Notes: a model not told the origin generated them from the letters alone. A stretch of 64,000 nucleotides of DNA from an uncultured Christensenellaceae bacterium (GCA_910586675.1 CAJUJO010000003.1:38721-102720); one strand, 5' to 3'; numbered from the stretch's first letter, positions 17,785 to 26,338 are shown. Translations and numbers: made by a program.

Positions 17785-17834
17785 TATATTTCTAAAATAT
17801 TTTATGTTGCTTTGAAGTATATTTTTTCTTATCG

Positions 17835-17861
17835 ATAAAAAAAGCCGAATAAAATCGGCTT
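17835..17861 (-). terminator. Terminator of the malic enzyme gene
   Basis: AAGCCGA and TCGGCTT pair around a 6-base loop (17842-17861), followed on the minus strand by a run of T. It is 23 bases after the stop codon. Confidence 0.85.
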
Positions 17862-17884
17862 GTTTTTTTCAAGCATTTATTTTC

Positions 17885-19057
17885 TTATTTTCGCGCTGCG
17901 CCCGTCGCTCTTGCGGCCCGCGCGACGCTTTCCGCAACAATTTCGTGCGCGCGTTTATCATAAGCATGCGGCAAAATAAAATCGCGGGAAAGTTTATTTT
18001 CCTGCACGCATGACGCAATTCCTTCCGCAGCCGCTATCATCATTTCGCGATTTATCGTGCTTGCCCGTACGTCCAGAGCTCCGCGGAATAGTCCCGGAAA
18101 TACAAGCACATTATTGATTTGGTTGGGATGTTCGGAAGAGCCCGTCCCCACGATATAAGCGCCCGACTCCAACGCGTCTTTTCTCTGTATTTCCGGCACG
18201 GGATTTGCGCATGTAAATACGATTGCCCGCTCCGCCATAGAGCGCACCATCTCTTGGGAAACACAGTTGGGAGCCGAAACACCGATAAATACGTCGGCGT
18301 TTTTCATAGCATCGGCGAGCGTCCCCTTCAAGAACGAACGGTTCGTCATGCGGGAAATCTCGGCATGAGCTTCATTGAGCGATTCGTCTCCTTCGCAGAT
18401 GATCCCGAATCTATCAACCATCGTTATGTTTATAACTCCGTAGGATAAGAGCATTTTTCCTATGGAAATTCCCGCGGCGCCGGCGCCGTTTATGACGACC
18501 TTCAACTCCTCTTTCTTTTTCCCGACGAGTTTTAACGAATTGATGAGCGCCGCCGTTACGACAATCGCCGTGCCGTGCTGATCGTCGTGAAATACGGGAA
18601 TATCCAGCTCTTCTTTGAGCCGCGTTTCGATTCCGAAGCATCGAGGAGCGGAAATATCCTCCAAATTGATTCCGCCGAAGGATCCGGAAATAATCTTAAT
18701 TGTTTTGATGATTTCTTCGGGATCTTTGGTCTTTAAGCAAATCGGGAATGCGTCCACGCCGCCGTACGCCTTAAACAGCGCGCATTTTCCCTCCATGACG
18801 GGCATGCCCGCTTCGGGACCTATGTCGCCCAGCCCCAAAATTGCCGTTCCGTCGGTGATGACGGCAACGGTATTCCATCGGCGTGTCAGATCGAAGCTTT
18901 TTTTCGGATCGGCATGAATTTCCATGCACGGCTCGGCAACGCCCGGCGTATAAGCGAGCGATAACGCTTCGCGACTGTCCGTAGGAACGCGGCAAACCGT
19001 TTCGATTTTCCCTTTCCATTCCGCGTGTTTTTTGAGCGATTCTTCTCTGTAATTCAT
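17885..19057 (-). CDS. NAD(P)-dependent malic enzyme
   Basis: The enzyme oxidatively decarboxylates malate to pyruvate. The 390-residue product has the N-terminal YTPGVAEPC motif, DDQHGTAIVV, and the Rossmann GAGAAGIS. It is the short bacterial type without a phosphotransacetylase domain. The start is ATG 19057 (MNYREESL) with GAGG 6 bases upstream; the longer frame runs through a hairpin leader. It forms its own unit, with a long hairpin in the leader and a terminator behind. Confidence 0.95.
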   Translation of the reverse strand: MNYREESLKKHAEWKGKIETVCRVPTDSREALSLAYTPGVAEPCMEIHADPKKSFDLTRRWNTVAVITDGTAILGLGDIGPEAGMPVMEGKCALFKAYGGVDAFPICLKTKDPEEIIKTIKIISGSFGGINLEDISAPRCFGIETRLKEELDIPVFHDDQHGTAIVVTAALINSLKLVGKKKEELKVVINGAGAAGISIGKMLLSYGVINITMVDRFGIICEGDESLNEAHAEISRMTNRSFLKGTLADAMKNADVFIGVSAPNCVSQEMVRSMAERAIVFTCANPVPEIQRKDALESGAYIVGTGSSEHPNQINNVLVFPGLFRGALDVRASTINREMMIAAAEGIASCVQENKLSRDFILPHAYDKRAHEIVAESVARAARATGAARK

Positions 19058-19081
19058 ATTAACCTCTTTCATGTAACGAAT

Positions 19082-19140
19082 AACAGAACACCCATTGAAC
19101 CTAACCCCATGGAGTTCGGAATTCAATAGGTGTTCCTGTT
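19082..19140 (-). promoter_or_regulatory. Long hairpin in the malic enzyme leader
   Basis: AACAGAACACCCATTGAA (19082-19099) pairs with TTCAATAGGTGTTCCTGTT (19122-19140) with one bulge and one mismatch. A small inner stem (CCTAAC with GTTCGG, imperfect) lies inside. It ends 24 bases before the malic enzyme ATG. It has no T tract, so attenuation or a mobile hairpin remnant are both possible. Confidence 0.5.
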
Positions 19141-19238
19141 GGTGCGCCAAACGGTAACAAATCCGAACCTTTATGTAACACAGGACAGCATCATTTTAAT
19201 TAAAGTCATTTGATAAATGCAATCAATTACAAATTACA

Positions 19239-20432
19239 TTAATCACTTATATCTTCAATAATCATTTGCTCCAACTTTTTAGACAATTTATTAAAGTCAT
19301 GTTCCGACTCCATTCTTTCTCTAATCGAGTTTCTATTAAAATACTTCTTTATATACTTCTCTGTAATCGAATTCATATAATAACTAGCAATAACTTCTCC
19401 CGTTTTTAAATTTTGGAATAAACATTTTAATTGATATGCTTTTCTAATCTCATTTAATCCTTTGTCTTTGGTTATAAAGATCGGCACCATAACAATCTCT
19501 TTATTGGGATGAGACAATTCAACTGACTTTTCCATAAATCTTAAATGAAATAAATCCCATGCCATATTTTCTATTGAGGCAATGATATTCTTATTGCTTT
19601 TTTGTATCTTTTTAAAAAATCTCAAATTTTGATTTCCATAAAATAATTTGGCAAGATTGCAAGCACATGGATGGAATGCCCGTATCTCATTTGCGCAGAA
19701 CTCCATAAATTTATCAAACTTATTCACGCCTGACAATTTATTATACTTAAAAAAGATATGTATTATTGCCAACAAATAAATATATTCCAGTTGATAAATA
19801 TCATTATATAGAGTTACACACATTTCCTTAAACCAATCACTTCTATACATCGTTAGCAACTGATTCATTCTCGTATCAATGTCTACAGTCCTAAAACTTA
19901 ATCGGGAATCTTTGTAGGGAAACATCTCCTCAAATTTACGAATGTCAGCAATTGATAAATCATCCAATCCCTGTTTTTTGGGGTTTTTTAAAAAATTTTC
20001 AATAACGTAAGGCATAATGTCAAAAGCACAGCACTTCTCTTTGCATATTTGGATTACCTTACTCAAAACCTCGTCTTCGCATTTTTCTACATCTTTATAT
20101 TCTTTAAGCAAGCTAACAATATTAAGATCCAATGAAATGCACACTTGATATATTATATAAGATGGTTGATAATAAGAATCATTGAATAAAACCTCTTGGT
20201 TCATTACCATAATCCTATTTGAATAAAAGAGCGAATTAAAATCATAATCCATTTCAACAAAGTCATTCAAATGTGATGCATGGTCATTACCATTTTCTAA
20301 ATCGACATAAACCATATTATAATCGGTTAAGTGTTGCCGATTTAAAATATAGTATTTTCGCCTTTCGTAATTGTCATCCAAGTTGTTTATTGATGCAATT
20401 AGTTCTAACAACCGAAAATCTTGATCTCTCAT
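19239..20432 (-). CDS. Unknown protein with a possible PIN-like nuclease fold
   Basis: I do not recognise a named family for this 397-residue protein. Three short signatures resemble a PIN-like nuclease: D-x-N in SLDLNIVSLL (Asp102), WDL in ENMAWDLFHLRF (Asp293), and TKDK in PIFITKDKGL (Asp323), with a helical middle. PIN-like proteins cut RNA or DNA, often as toxins or defence effectors. It is strongly AT-rich compared with the core genome and sits beside a SIR2-HerA operon, which fits a horizontally gained defence gene. There is no good ribosome binding site, and no partner antitoxin is seen. The fold call is tentative and rests on spacing and motif shape only. Confidence 0.4.
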   Translation of the reverse strand: MRDQDFRLLELIASINNLDDNYERRKYYILNRQHLTDYNMVYVDLENGNDHASHLNDFVEMDYDFNSLFYSNRIMVMNQEVLFNDSYYQPSYIIYQVCISLDLNIVSLLKEYKDVEKCEDEVLSKVIQICKEKCCAFDIMPYVIENFLKNPKKQGLDDLSIADIRKFEEMFPYKDSRLSFRTVDIDTRMNQLLTMYRSDWFKEMCVTLYNDIYQLEYIYLLAIIHIFFKYNKLSGVNKFDKFMEFCANEIRAFHPCACNLAKLFYGNQNLRFFKKIQKSNKNIIASIENMAWDLFHLRFMEKSVELSHPNKEIVMVPIFITKDKGLNEIRKAYQLKCLFQNLKTGEVIASYYMNSITEKYIKKYFNRNSIRERMESEHDFNKLSKKLEQMIIEDISD

Positions 20433-20625
20433 AAAGTGTATTTATTCTTATAAAGTAAAAAACAAACAATAGAAATTGGCTAAAGATATATTAAAACTGG
20501 ATTGAAAAGATACCCCATGTTAACCTTACATTTCGTTTTTCATAAAATCCATTCACTATTAAATGGATCAAAACATCTATTTTTTCTAAAAAAGTAATTT
20601 AGTCCTACTCAACCAATATCCGTAA

Positions 20626-20644
20626 GGATTGGAACACCCATATC
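20626..20644. repeat. 19-base repeat, left copy
   Basis: GGATTGGAACACCCATATC. It matches 37802-37820 at 18 of 19 bases in the same orientation. It begins one base beyond the KTSC stop codon. It may mark one edge of the inserted segment. Confidence 0.4.
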
Positions 20645-20645
20645 G

Positions 20646-20873
20646 CTATTCTAATCTTTCATAAGGATATAAATTTTTGATGTTTCTATGCAAGTAGCTC
20701 CCTACCGATGATGCATTTAAAAGACCGTGGAACTCCATTATTGGCACGCCTTTATATATATACAAACTTCCATTATGAAACTGTATATAAAGTAATTGCA
20801 AATTCTCATCATAACCTATACTTTCCACATTTGATGACGATACTTCAATCATGTCAACGCCATAATTATTCAT
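20646..20873 (-). CDS. KTSC-domain small protein
   Basis: The 75-residue product is essentially one KTSC domain: VSSSNVESIGYDENLQLLYI, then F-NGSLYIYKGVP, then the LLNASSVGSYLHRNIK end. KTSC is named after the C terminus of some lysyl-tRNA synthetases; free-standing copies occur in phages and mobile DNA and their role is unclear. The gene starts 2 bases after the herA stop, so it is the third gene of the SIR2-herA operon. Its role there is inference: a regulator, sensor or nucleic-acid-binding accessory are all possible. Confidence 0.8.
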   Translation of the reverse strand: MNNYGVDMIEVSSSNVESIGYDENLQLLYIQFHNGSLYIYKGVPIMEFHGLLNASSVGSYLHRNIKNLYPYERLE

Positions 20874-20875
20874 AA

Positions 20876-22669
20876 TTATTCCTCCAATTCAAATTTTTTA
20901 TTTCTCCAAAGCGTTACTAAATCCTTATAGGCATTTTCATTATCCGATAGAGAAGAGCCCCATTGCTTTGAAACACTCGGATCAGCACCTTTAAATGCAT
21001 TGGGCAATTTATAAAACTGAATTCGCGAGGGAATTTTCACACCCTCCCCCGATATTATCGCTTCACCCGTTCTTAAACTTGGCAATAAATCAACTAATGA
21101 CTTTAACTCATCTTGAATAGCAGCAGCTACAAATCCTCTATCCTTATTATTGTTCATCCTTAAAGCAATTATCGTTCCACATTGGCTTAAAACAGTTTCA
21201 TCCAATTCAGATGGTCTTTGCGTAACCAGCAATAAACCAACACCGTATTTACGTCCTTCCTTGGCAATTCGTTGAACAGTTCTAGACGCAATAGAATTTT
21301 CTCTTGCATGTAAATAATTATGCGCCTCTTCCAAAACAATCAATAATGGCTGTAATTTTCCACCATTATTTAAATTTTGCCCCCAAAATAATGCATCATA
21401 CGCTATGTTTAATAATGTTCCCGATATCGATAACATCAATTCAGAGGGCACATCCGATAAATCAAATATTGCAATTGGCTTACTTGTTCCAAGCCAAGAT
21501 TCCAACAAGCAATTTATATCTTTATCCACTTTACCCGTCAGATCTGGAGCATAACAACCAGGATTGAAAAGAAAATCGTAGCGCGTATCTTTTAACTTAA
21601 GACGAATCGCATCAAGGAAACTTAATATACCCTTAGCTAAATTATTTAAAAATGGCTTGCTGTTATTTGTGCTTGCTGGCTCATATTGATTAGAAACTAA
21701 TTTATTAGCATCCCCTTTTATAAGTAATTTAGTTTTTGTTTCAGGTTTACCGCGTTCATTATAAGTTTGTCTTTCAAAATCGTCTAAATCGAACCATAAC
21801 TGTTTTAAACTAAATGGAATAGGTGAATCTGCGGTTATTAGTGTAGAATCAATGGCAATTCCATTTACTTTAGCACCTTGTATTTTGTACTCAACTACTT
21901 TTGAGCGAAAATAATCTCTGTTTAAATCACTTATGGGGGCTTCAAATAAACTCATCAACTCATTAAAGGGCAACGCCCAATATGGAACATATAATGATTC
22001 TTCTTCCTGTTTGTTGCCAATTTTAAAAACAGCACTATGTGATTTAAAAACGGTATTATATTCACCATGAGGATCTAAAATGATTATTCTAGTTCTGTTA
22101 AAATCTTTTTCAATTATAGAGCTTAATGTAATACCAACCGCATTCGATTTACCACTACCTGTAGAACCTAAAATAGCAAAATGACGGGACACTAATTTAT
22201 CTAGATCAAGAAAGGCATTCAAACTTTCTGACACGCTAATGTTGCCCACATTTATAGAAGAAACTTGATTGTAATCGCTATAAATATTTTTTAAATCTGA
22301 AATAGTTACTAAGTGAACCGCATCCCCCGTAGTTGGTGATTGCGATACACCTCTTTCAAATCTAGTTCCTATCTGTTCTCCAATCAAACTCATTGTAAGC
22401 CACTGTTGATTAGATAGATCATCAAAACCATTCTCAATATATTTGTCCAATAAATTATTGGGTATTGCTGATGCCCCAATCTGCGTAACAATACCATACA
22501 AATTACAATAGCCTAGCGGAATTTTCAAAAAGGACCCTATTTGCCCAATTCTATATACTACCCCATCAATAATTGGAGAATTTGATTTAACGGTATCTGA
22601 TAACTGAACCGAAACTGTATTACCCGTTACACTTATAACAGTTCCTACAATTGTTTGATAATTAATCAT
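20876..22669 (-). CDS. herA: HerA-family ATPase of a SIR2-HerA defence pair
   Basis: The 597-residue product has an N-terminal HAS-barrel-like beta domain (residues 1-65), then the DUF87/HerA FtsK-like motor: Walker A GSTGSGKS (168-175), ILDPHGEY (197-204), Walker B LLIVLEEAH (442-450), and RIAKEGRKYGVGLLLVTQRP. HerA forms hexameric rings that bind DNA. In the SIR2-HerA system the ring assembles with SIR2 and controls its NAD hydrolysis on phage infection. The start overlaps the SIR2 stop by 8 bases, so the two are coupled. Base composition is AT-rich like its partners. Confidence 0.9.
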   Translation of the reverse strand: MINYQTIVGTVISVTGNTVSVQLSDTVKSNSPIIDGVVYRIGQIGSFLKIPLGYCNLYGIVTQIGASAIPNNLLDKYIENGFDDLSNQQWLTMSLIGEQIGTRFERGVSQSPTTGDAVHLVTISDLKNIYSDYNQVSSINVGNISVSESLNAFLDLDKLVSRHFAILGSTGSGKSNAVGITLSSIIEKDFNRTRIIILDPHGEYNTVFKSHSAVFKIGNKQEEESLYVPYWALPFNELMSLFEAPISDLNRDYFRSKVVEYKIQGAKVNGIAIDSTLITADSPIPFSLKQLWFDLDDFERQTYNERGKPETKTKLLIKGDANKLVSNQYEPASTNNSKPFLNNLAKGILSFLDAIRLKLKDTRYDFLFNPGCYAPDLTGKVDKDINCLLESWLGTSKPIAIFDLSDVPSELMLSISGTLLNIAYDALFWGQNLNNGGKLQPLLIVLEEAHNYLHARENSIASRTVQRIAKEGRKYGVGLLLVTQRPSELDETVLSQCGTIIALRMNNNKDRGFVAAAIQDELKSLVDLLPSLRTGEAIISGEGVKIPSRIQFYKLPNAFKGADPSVSKQWGSSLSDNENAYKDLVTLWRNKKFELEE

Positions 22670-23933
22670 TATTTGTTACATCCACATTATCTTTGGGAAT
22701 CATATTAAGCAAAAATTTCGTAAATTTTGAAAAATCAACTATGCTTAACTCCCCTTCACCACTCCATTGTTCATCGCCTTTTTGTTCTTTAGAAACCTCA
22801 ATTTCCTTATAAGGAGCATCTTCATCAAAGTACCAATTAATATTTAATGTATCGGAATTATCCGGCTCTCGCTTTAATTTCCAAGTCCCAATCTGTGCCC
22901 CATAAATTGCTTTTCGCGTAGATAGAACAGACAATTTCCTGCAGCTTTTCGCCAACTTTGCTATATTGGTTTCTTCAGAAAACGTATTTACTCGGTTACC
23001 CGCTACATCTTTTTCTACATCATAGTTTAGAACATATACATGCGCAGTTGTCTCAGTCTGCAATGCTGACATAATGCGTTCATTTATATGTTCATCACCA
23101 AACGAATACCCACAAACAAAAAGCACTGCATCATTTTGTCTCAAAAAGCTATTCAATCTATCCATAAATGATGCATAAGGTTGTTTTTTTGAATTACTGT
23201 ATTTTAACACCGATGGATAAATTAAAAGATCATCTTTATCTGACTCGCCACGTCTAATAATTTTAGTCCCATCTTGATGCAATCCTAGTGATCCATGTAT
23301 CTTCCAAATTTTAGTTTGCTGTGGAAGATAATGAATATCTTCTACCGAATCAGAATTAAAGAAAGGCTTATAACTACCCGTAAAACCGTCATAATATGGA
23401 ACGTTGTTTTGTTCAAGTCCTATTTCGAGAAGATAATCGTAATTTGTAGTAAAAATTTCAACCGCATATTTTCTAAAAGCACTTTTGATCCATGAACCAA
23501 AATCATACTGCGCCATTTCTTTAAAACGGTCATCTTTTATATCTTTATGAACACTTACAATCTCCCGCACTTTATCTCTTATTTCTTTGCCTAAGGCAAT
23601 AAATTGCTCTTTATCCAGTCCATTTAGTTTGCCTTTTCCTATAATTGAAATTTTCCCTTCAATGTTAGAAAGAAGCGTCTCTATTGTGAATGTTTCTCCA
23701 TTCTCTATAATATCACTTTTGATGGAAGCGATAGTTTCTTTATATCCCTTTTTTTCAAGTGCCTCTATAACACTTTGTGTCATTTTTGTCACGGCAGGAA
23801 TATAAGGCGATTTATCACTTTTCTTTGACAAGGAAGTCCCTGCTCCAAATAGAAAACCAATTTTCTTTTTGTCTGAAACAAGTAATTGCTGTATCTCTTT
23901 AATTTTTTCTGAAGGATCATAATAATTTATCAT
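22662..23933 (-). CDS. SIR2-family NADase, defence effector
   Basis: The 423-residue product has the SIR2 nucleotide-binding GAGTS (30-34), TTNYD (162-166), the catalytic His in IHGS (His213), and the CGYSFGD motif (274-280) typical of the SIR2_2 group in phage defence. Such proteins destroy NAD and stop infected-cell metabolism. The region after about 345 is a C-terminal part I cannot assign, probably for ring contact. The ATG at 23933 is preferred; the in-frame TTG at 23945 directly abuts AAAGG and leaves no spacing. It is first in the SIR2-herA-KTSC operon under a strong promoter. Confidence 0.88.
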   Translation of the reverse strand: MINYYDPSEKIKEIQQLLVSDKKKIGFLFGAGTSLSKKSDKSPYIPAVTKMTQSVIEALEKKGYKETIASIKSDIIENGETFTIETLLSNIEGKISIIGKGKLNGLDKEQFIALGKEIRDKVREIVSVHKDIKDDRFKEMAQYDFGSWIKSAFRKYAVEIFTTNYDYLLEIGLEQNNVPYYDGFTGSYKPFFNSDSVEDIHYLPQQTKIWKIHGSLGLHQDGTKIIRRGESDKDDLLIYPSVLKYSNSKKQPYASFMDRLNSFLRQNDAVLFVCGYSFGDEHINERIMSALQTETTAHVYVLNYDVEKDVAGNRVNTFSEETNIAKLAKSCRKLSVLSTRKAIYGAQIGTWKLKREPDNSDTLNINWYFDEDAPYKEIEVSKEQKGDEQWSGEGELSIVDFSKFTKFLLNMIPKDNVDVTNND

Positions 23934-23988
23934 TTTCTTGAGCAACCTTTAAATCCACAGTATTATCAACACAAATGGTCTTTATCTT

Positions 23989-24017
23989 ATTTTATCATGT
24001 AAACCAATATTTGTCAA
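23989..24017 (-). promoter_or_regulatory. Sigma-A promoter of the SIR2-HerA-KTSC operon
   Basis: Minus strand TTGACA (24017-24012), 17-base spacer, TAAAAT (23994-23989). The -35 box ends 3 bases from the ISLre2 end at 24021. The leader is about 50 bases. Confidence 0.8.
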
Positions 24018-24089
24018 GAGCATTGATTTTTCTCGGTCGTGTCAAGTTTTTTCCGCATATTTTTTAAGAAAATTTTAAGTAATTACAAA

Positions 24090-25427
24090 TTATCTTACAA
24101 TCGAGCGCAAAATTCTGCTCACTTCATCGGTAATTCCGTCTAATCCCACAACATGACCGTGCGGGATTTCATGTACGCTTTCTACTTCATGTGTGGCAAA
24201 TTTGTTATATTTCTTTTTTGTGTTCTCAATAACGGTGCTTAAAAGCGCGTCAAATTTTCCACCGTTAAAATAATATGCCCGCAATTTTGCCATTTTCTCC
24301 GCGCCGAGTCTGCTCCACGCCATTGGCCGAGAAGATAACCGCGACGAAAGAACGTGCGAAACGTGCCCCTCTGCTGAGCAACAATATGCCTGCGTTAAGT
24401 CAATCGCTCTGAAATTATTGTATACGTATGTAAGGCTATCTGTTAAGCGCCGACGTTGCCTTACGCTTCGTAAGCCTTTCCAACGCTGCACATATAACGT
24501 TTTCATTTTTTCTCGCTCTCCTGTTCTGATGCAGTTAATAATCTGTCGCCGCAATTTTGTATCGCTCCCCGTTGCCCGCGTGATACTTTCAAAGACATGA
24601 AATTTGTCTATGTGATATTTTACTTTTGGAATGACTTCCAAGCCTTGCTTGATCCATGCCGCACCGTCGCCCGAAAGATGCACTTCCGCTTTACTTACGG
24701 CATACTGATTATACAAATAGTCGGAAACATAATCCCAAATTTGCGTACCTTTGCTTGCCGAAACAAAATACTTTGCGTTCATCAATTCCGTTCTCCTGCG
24801 ATTAACGCGCCGTCGCCCTTCATGTACGTACACAAGTTTTATTTCAGCGCTTTGACCGTTATTCAGATGAATATGATCCTCGTCTGCCTCGATATAAATT
24901 TTCTGAACTTGCTTGAACCCCTTTGCTTGCACGTCAAGACTTTTCGACGGAACTTTTTTCACAAGGTTATATACCGTTTGCCTTGATACGCAATTATCCG
25001 ATAATTTACTCGCCTTTCCATAGCTCGTTAAAGTGGCGTCGCCGATTAACTTTGCTTTCAGCTCGCGCTCGATGCGGCTGTACTTCTCGATATGAAGCAA
25101 TTGATCGGCGGCAAAAAAGTACTTTTGCGATGCTTTGTTAAAATACAATCGGCGCGTTAACGACAGTTCGCCCATACCCGAAATCATTTTCCGGGTTTTC
25201 AAATTCCGCAACGTTACCGCATGAATATCACGCTTGGCGTTATATTCTTCGTCTGTAATTCTTACGACTTCTTCAACAAGACGCACCCCAACGCTGTTCA
25301 TCGCTTCCTGCGTTGTCTTAACGATACTATCAAAGCTCGGTCGATTCATTCCGTCCGCAATCAATGAAAACAGTTTTATTACTGCATCGTTAATAATAGT
25401 TCTAATTCTCTCTTCTGTGTTTTTCAT
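24090..25427 (-). CDS. ISLre2 family transposase
   Basis: The 445-residue product matches the ISLre2 (UPF0236) transposases: N-terminal helical part, MGELSLTRRLYFNK, then the core EADEDHIHL, LSGDGAAWIKQG, KYHIDKFHVF, and the C-terminal SAEGHVSHVLSSRLSSRPMA. The gene looks intact. The start is ATG 25427 (MKNTEERIR), with GAGGGG 8 bases upstream. It separates the SIR2 operon from the lipoprotein gene. Confidence 0.93.
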   Translation of the reverse strand: MKNTEERIRTIINDAVIKLFSLIADGMNRPSFDSIVKTTQEAMNSVGVRLVEEVVRITDEEYNAKRDIHAVTLRNLKTRKMISGMGELSLTRRLYFNKASQKYFFAADQLLHIEKYSRIERELKAKLIGDATLTSYGKASKLSDNCVSRQTVYNLVKKVPSKSLDVQAKGFKQVQKIYIEADEDHIHLNNGQSAEIKLVYVHEGRRRVNRRRTELMNAKYFVSASKGTQIWDYVSDYLYNQYAVSKAEVHLSGDGAAWIKQGLEVIPKVKYHIDKFHVFESITRATGSDTKLRRQIINCIRTGEREKMKTLYVQRWKGLRSVRQRRRLTDSLTYVYNNFRAIDLTQAYCCSAEGHVSHVLSSRLSSRPMAWSRLGAEKMAKLRAYYFNGGKFDALLSTVIENTKKKYNKFATHEVESVHEIPHGHVVGLDGITDEVSRILRSIVR

Positions 25428-25447
25428 ATTTACCCCTCTGCTTAAAA

Positions 25448-25462
25448 TTTGTACGTACATTC
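25448..25462. repeat. 15-base direct repeat, copy 1
   Basis: TTTGTACGTACATTC, identical to 26133-26147. This copy is inside the insertion sequence leader; together the copies flank the lipoprotein gene. Confidence 0.4.
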
Positions 25463-25510
25463 TATATAACAGAGAATCCGAAAAATATCAATGATTTTAT
25501 TCACTTTCCA

Positions 25511-25539
25511 TTGACTTATTATGCAAAAATAGATATACT
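25511..25539 (+). promoter_or_regulatory. Sigma-A promoter of the leucine-rich lipoprotein gene
   Basis: TTGACT (25511-25516), 17-base spacer, TATACT (25534-25539), 31 bases before the ATG. Confidence 0.75.
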
Positions 25540-25570
25540 GAAAACACAGACATAAATTACGAGGTGTTTT

Positions 25571-26071
25571 ATGAACCGCTTGAAAAAACTTACTTTTATT
25601 TCTTTTTTGTGCACTCTGTTGTCTTTTTCCTTCCTGTTCGCCGCTTGTTCTTCGGAAACTTTGAAATATCAGAAACTGTCTGACGTTTGCATGGTTTACG
25701 CTCTCGACACAAATATAAGCGGTGATATTGTAGTTCCCGCCACTTATGACGGACTTGAAGTTATGATAGCCGACAATGCTTTTAGGAAATGTTATAAAAT
25801 AAAAACAATTACATTATCCGAGGGAATTAGAGTTATCTATGAGCTGGCGTTTACGCAATGTTCTGCTTCCGAAATCAATGTGCCGCATAGCATAGAACGC
25901 TTCAAAAACGCCCCTTTCGCTGTTAACGAATATAAATATTTAACAATCAATTATGCCGGAACGATTGAGGAATGGTATAATGTTGACGGCGCTCCCACAT
26001 CTGTTTATTCAGGCATTCAAGTAGTATGCACGGACGGCGTAGCTTTCGATACAAGAGAAACTGCAAACTAA
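25571..26071 (+). CDS. BspA-type leucine-rich repeat lipoprotein
   Basis: The 166-residue product has a lipoprotein signal with the lipobox LFAAC, so Cys about 27 would be lipid-anchored outside the membrane. The mature part is a short LRR_5/BspA-like solenoid (IADNAFRKCYKIKTITLSEG, then IYELAFTQCSASEINVPHSI). Relatives are usually much longer surface adhesins with many repeats. GAGGTG precedes the ATG. It is one of the few plus-strand genes, with its own promoter and terminator, and lies in the accessory region between the insertion sequence and the conjugation genes. Confidence 0.85.
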   Translation: MNRLKKLTFISFLCTLLSFSFLFAACSSETLKYQKLSDVCMVYALDTNISGDIVVPATYDGLEVMIADNAFRKCYKIKTITLSEGIRVIYELAFTQCSASEINVPHSIERFKNAPFAVNEYKYLTINYAGTIEEWYNVDGAPTSVYSGIQVVCTDGVAFDTRETAN

Positions 26072-26082
26072 ATATTGCGTAA

Positions 26083-26116
26083 AACGCCCCGCTGCCGATA
26101 ACGGTAACGGGGCGTT
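26083..26116 (+). terminator. Terminator of the lipoprotein gene
   Basis: AACGCCCCG pairs with CGGGGCGTT around a 16-base loop, 11 bases after the stop codon. The T tract is poor. Confidence 0.65.
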
Positions 26117-26132
26117 ATTCTGTATCGGTAAC

Positions 26133-26147
26133 TTTGTACGTACATTC
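26133..26147. repeat. 15-base direct repeat, copy 2
   Basis: TTTGTACGTACATTC, identical to 25448-25462. The rest of the gap 26117-26296 shows nothing else recognisable. Confidence 0.4.
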
Positions 26148-26296
26148 GTGTAACGAAAAAAGCAACAGCTTACTGTAATTTGTATATTAAGCGCGAATTT
26201 CGCCAAAATTCGCCCGTACGCCGTTTTACGGCGCACAATCGCGCAATCCGTCTATTCGCCCTTAATGCTGCTTATATGCCCGTTTAGACGCATTAA

Positions 26297-26325
26297 AAAT
26301 GTCAGTACACTGTGTACTGACATTT
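26297..26325. terminator. Bidirectional terminator after virB4
   Basis: A perfect 13-base stem (AAATGTCAGTACA and its complement, 3-base loop) with T tracts on both strands. It ends the minus-strand conjugation operon 13 bases after the virB4 stop. Confidence 0.85.
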
Positions 26326-26338
26326 CTTTTTGTGTTAT

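Larger units (their letters stand above)
24021..25493 (-). mobile_element. ISLre2-family insertion sequence
   Basis: A 1473-base element with one transposase gene. The ends are 24021-24036 (CATTGATTTTTCTCGG) and the inverted 25478-25493 (CATTGATATTTTTCGG on the minus strand), 14 of 16 bases alike. No matching 9-base target duplication is visible next to these ends, so either the exact borders or the flanks have changed. Confidence 0.7.

Noticed and set aside
19082..19140. Integron attC-like or 5S rRNA-like site before the malic enzyme gene
   Set aside because: The arms do not match RYYYAAC/GTTRRRY and only a few bases (CCGAACT) resemble 5S rRNA; no integrase or rRNA gene is nearby.
19150..19170. 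tRNA-like 3' end (GGCGCACCA on the minus strand)
   Set aside because: The preceding bases do not form a T-arm or acceptor stem.
23934..23945. TTG start for the SIR2 gene four codons upstream
   Set aside because: The AAAGG site touches the TTG with no spacing; the ATG at 23933 is better placed.
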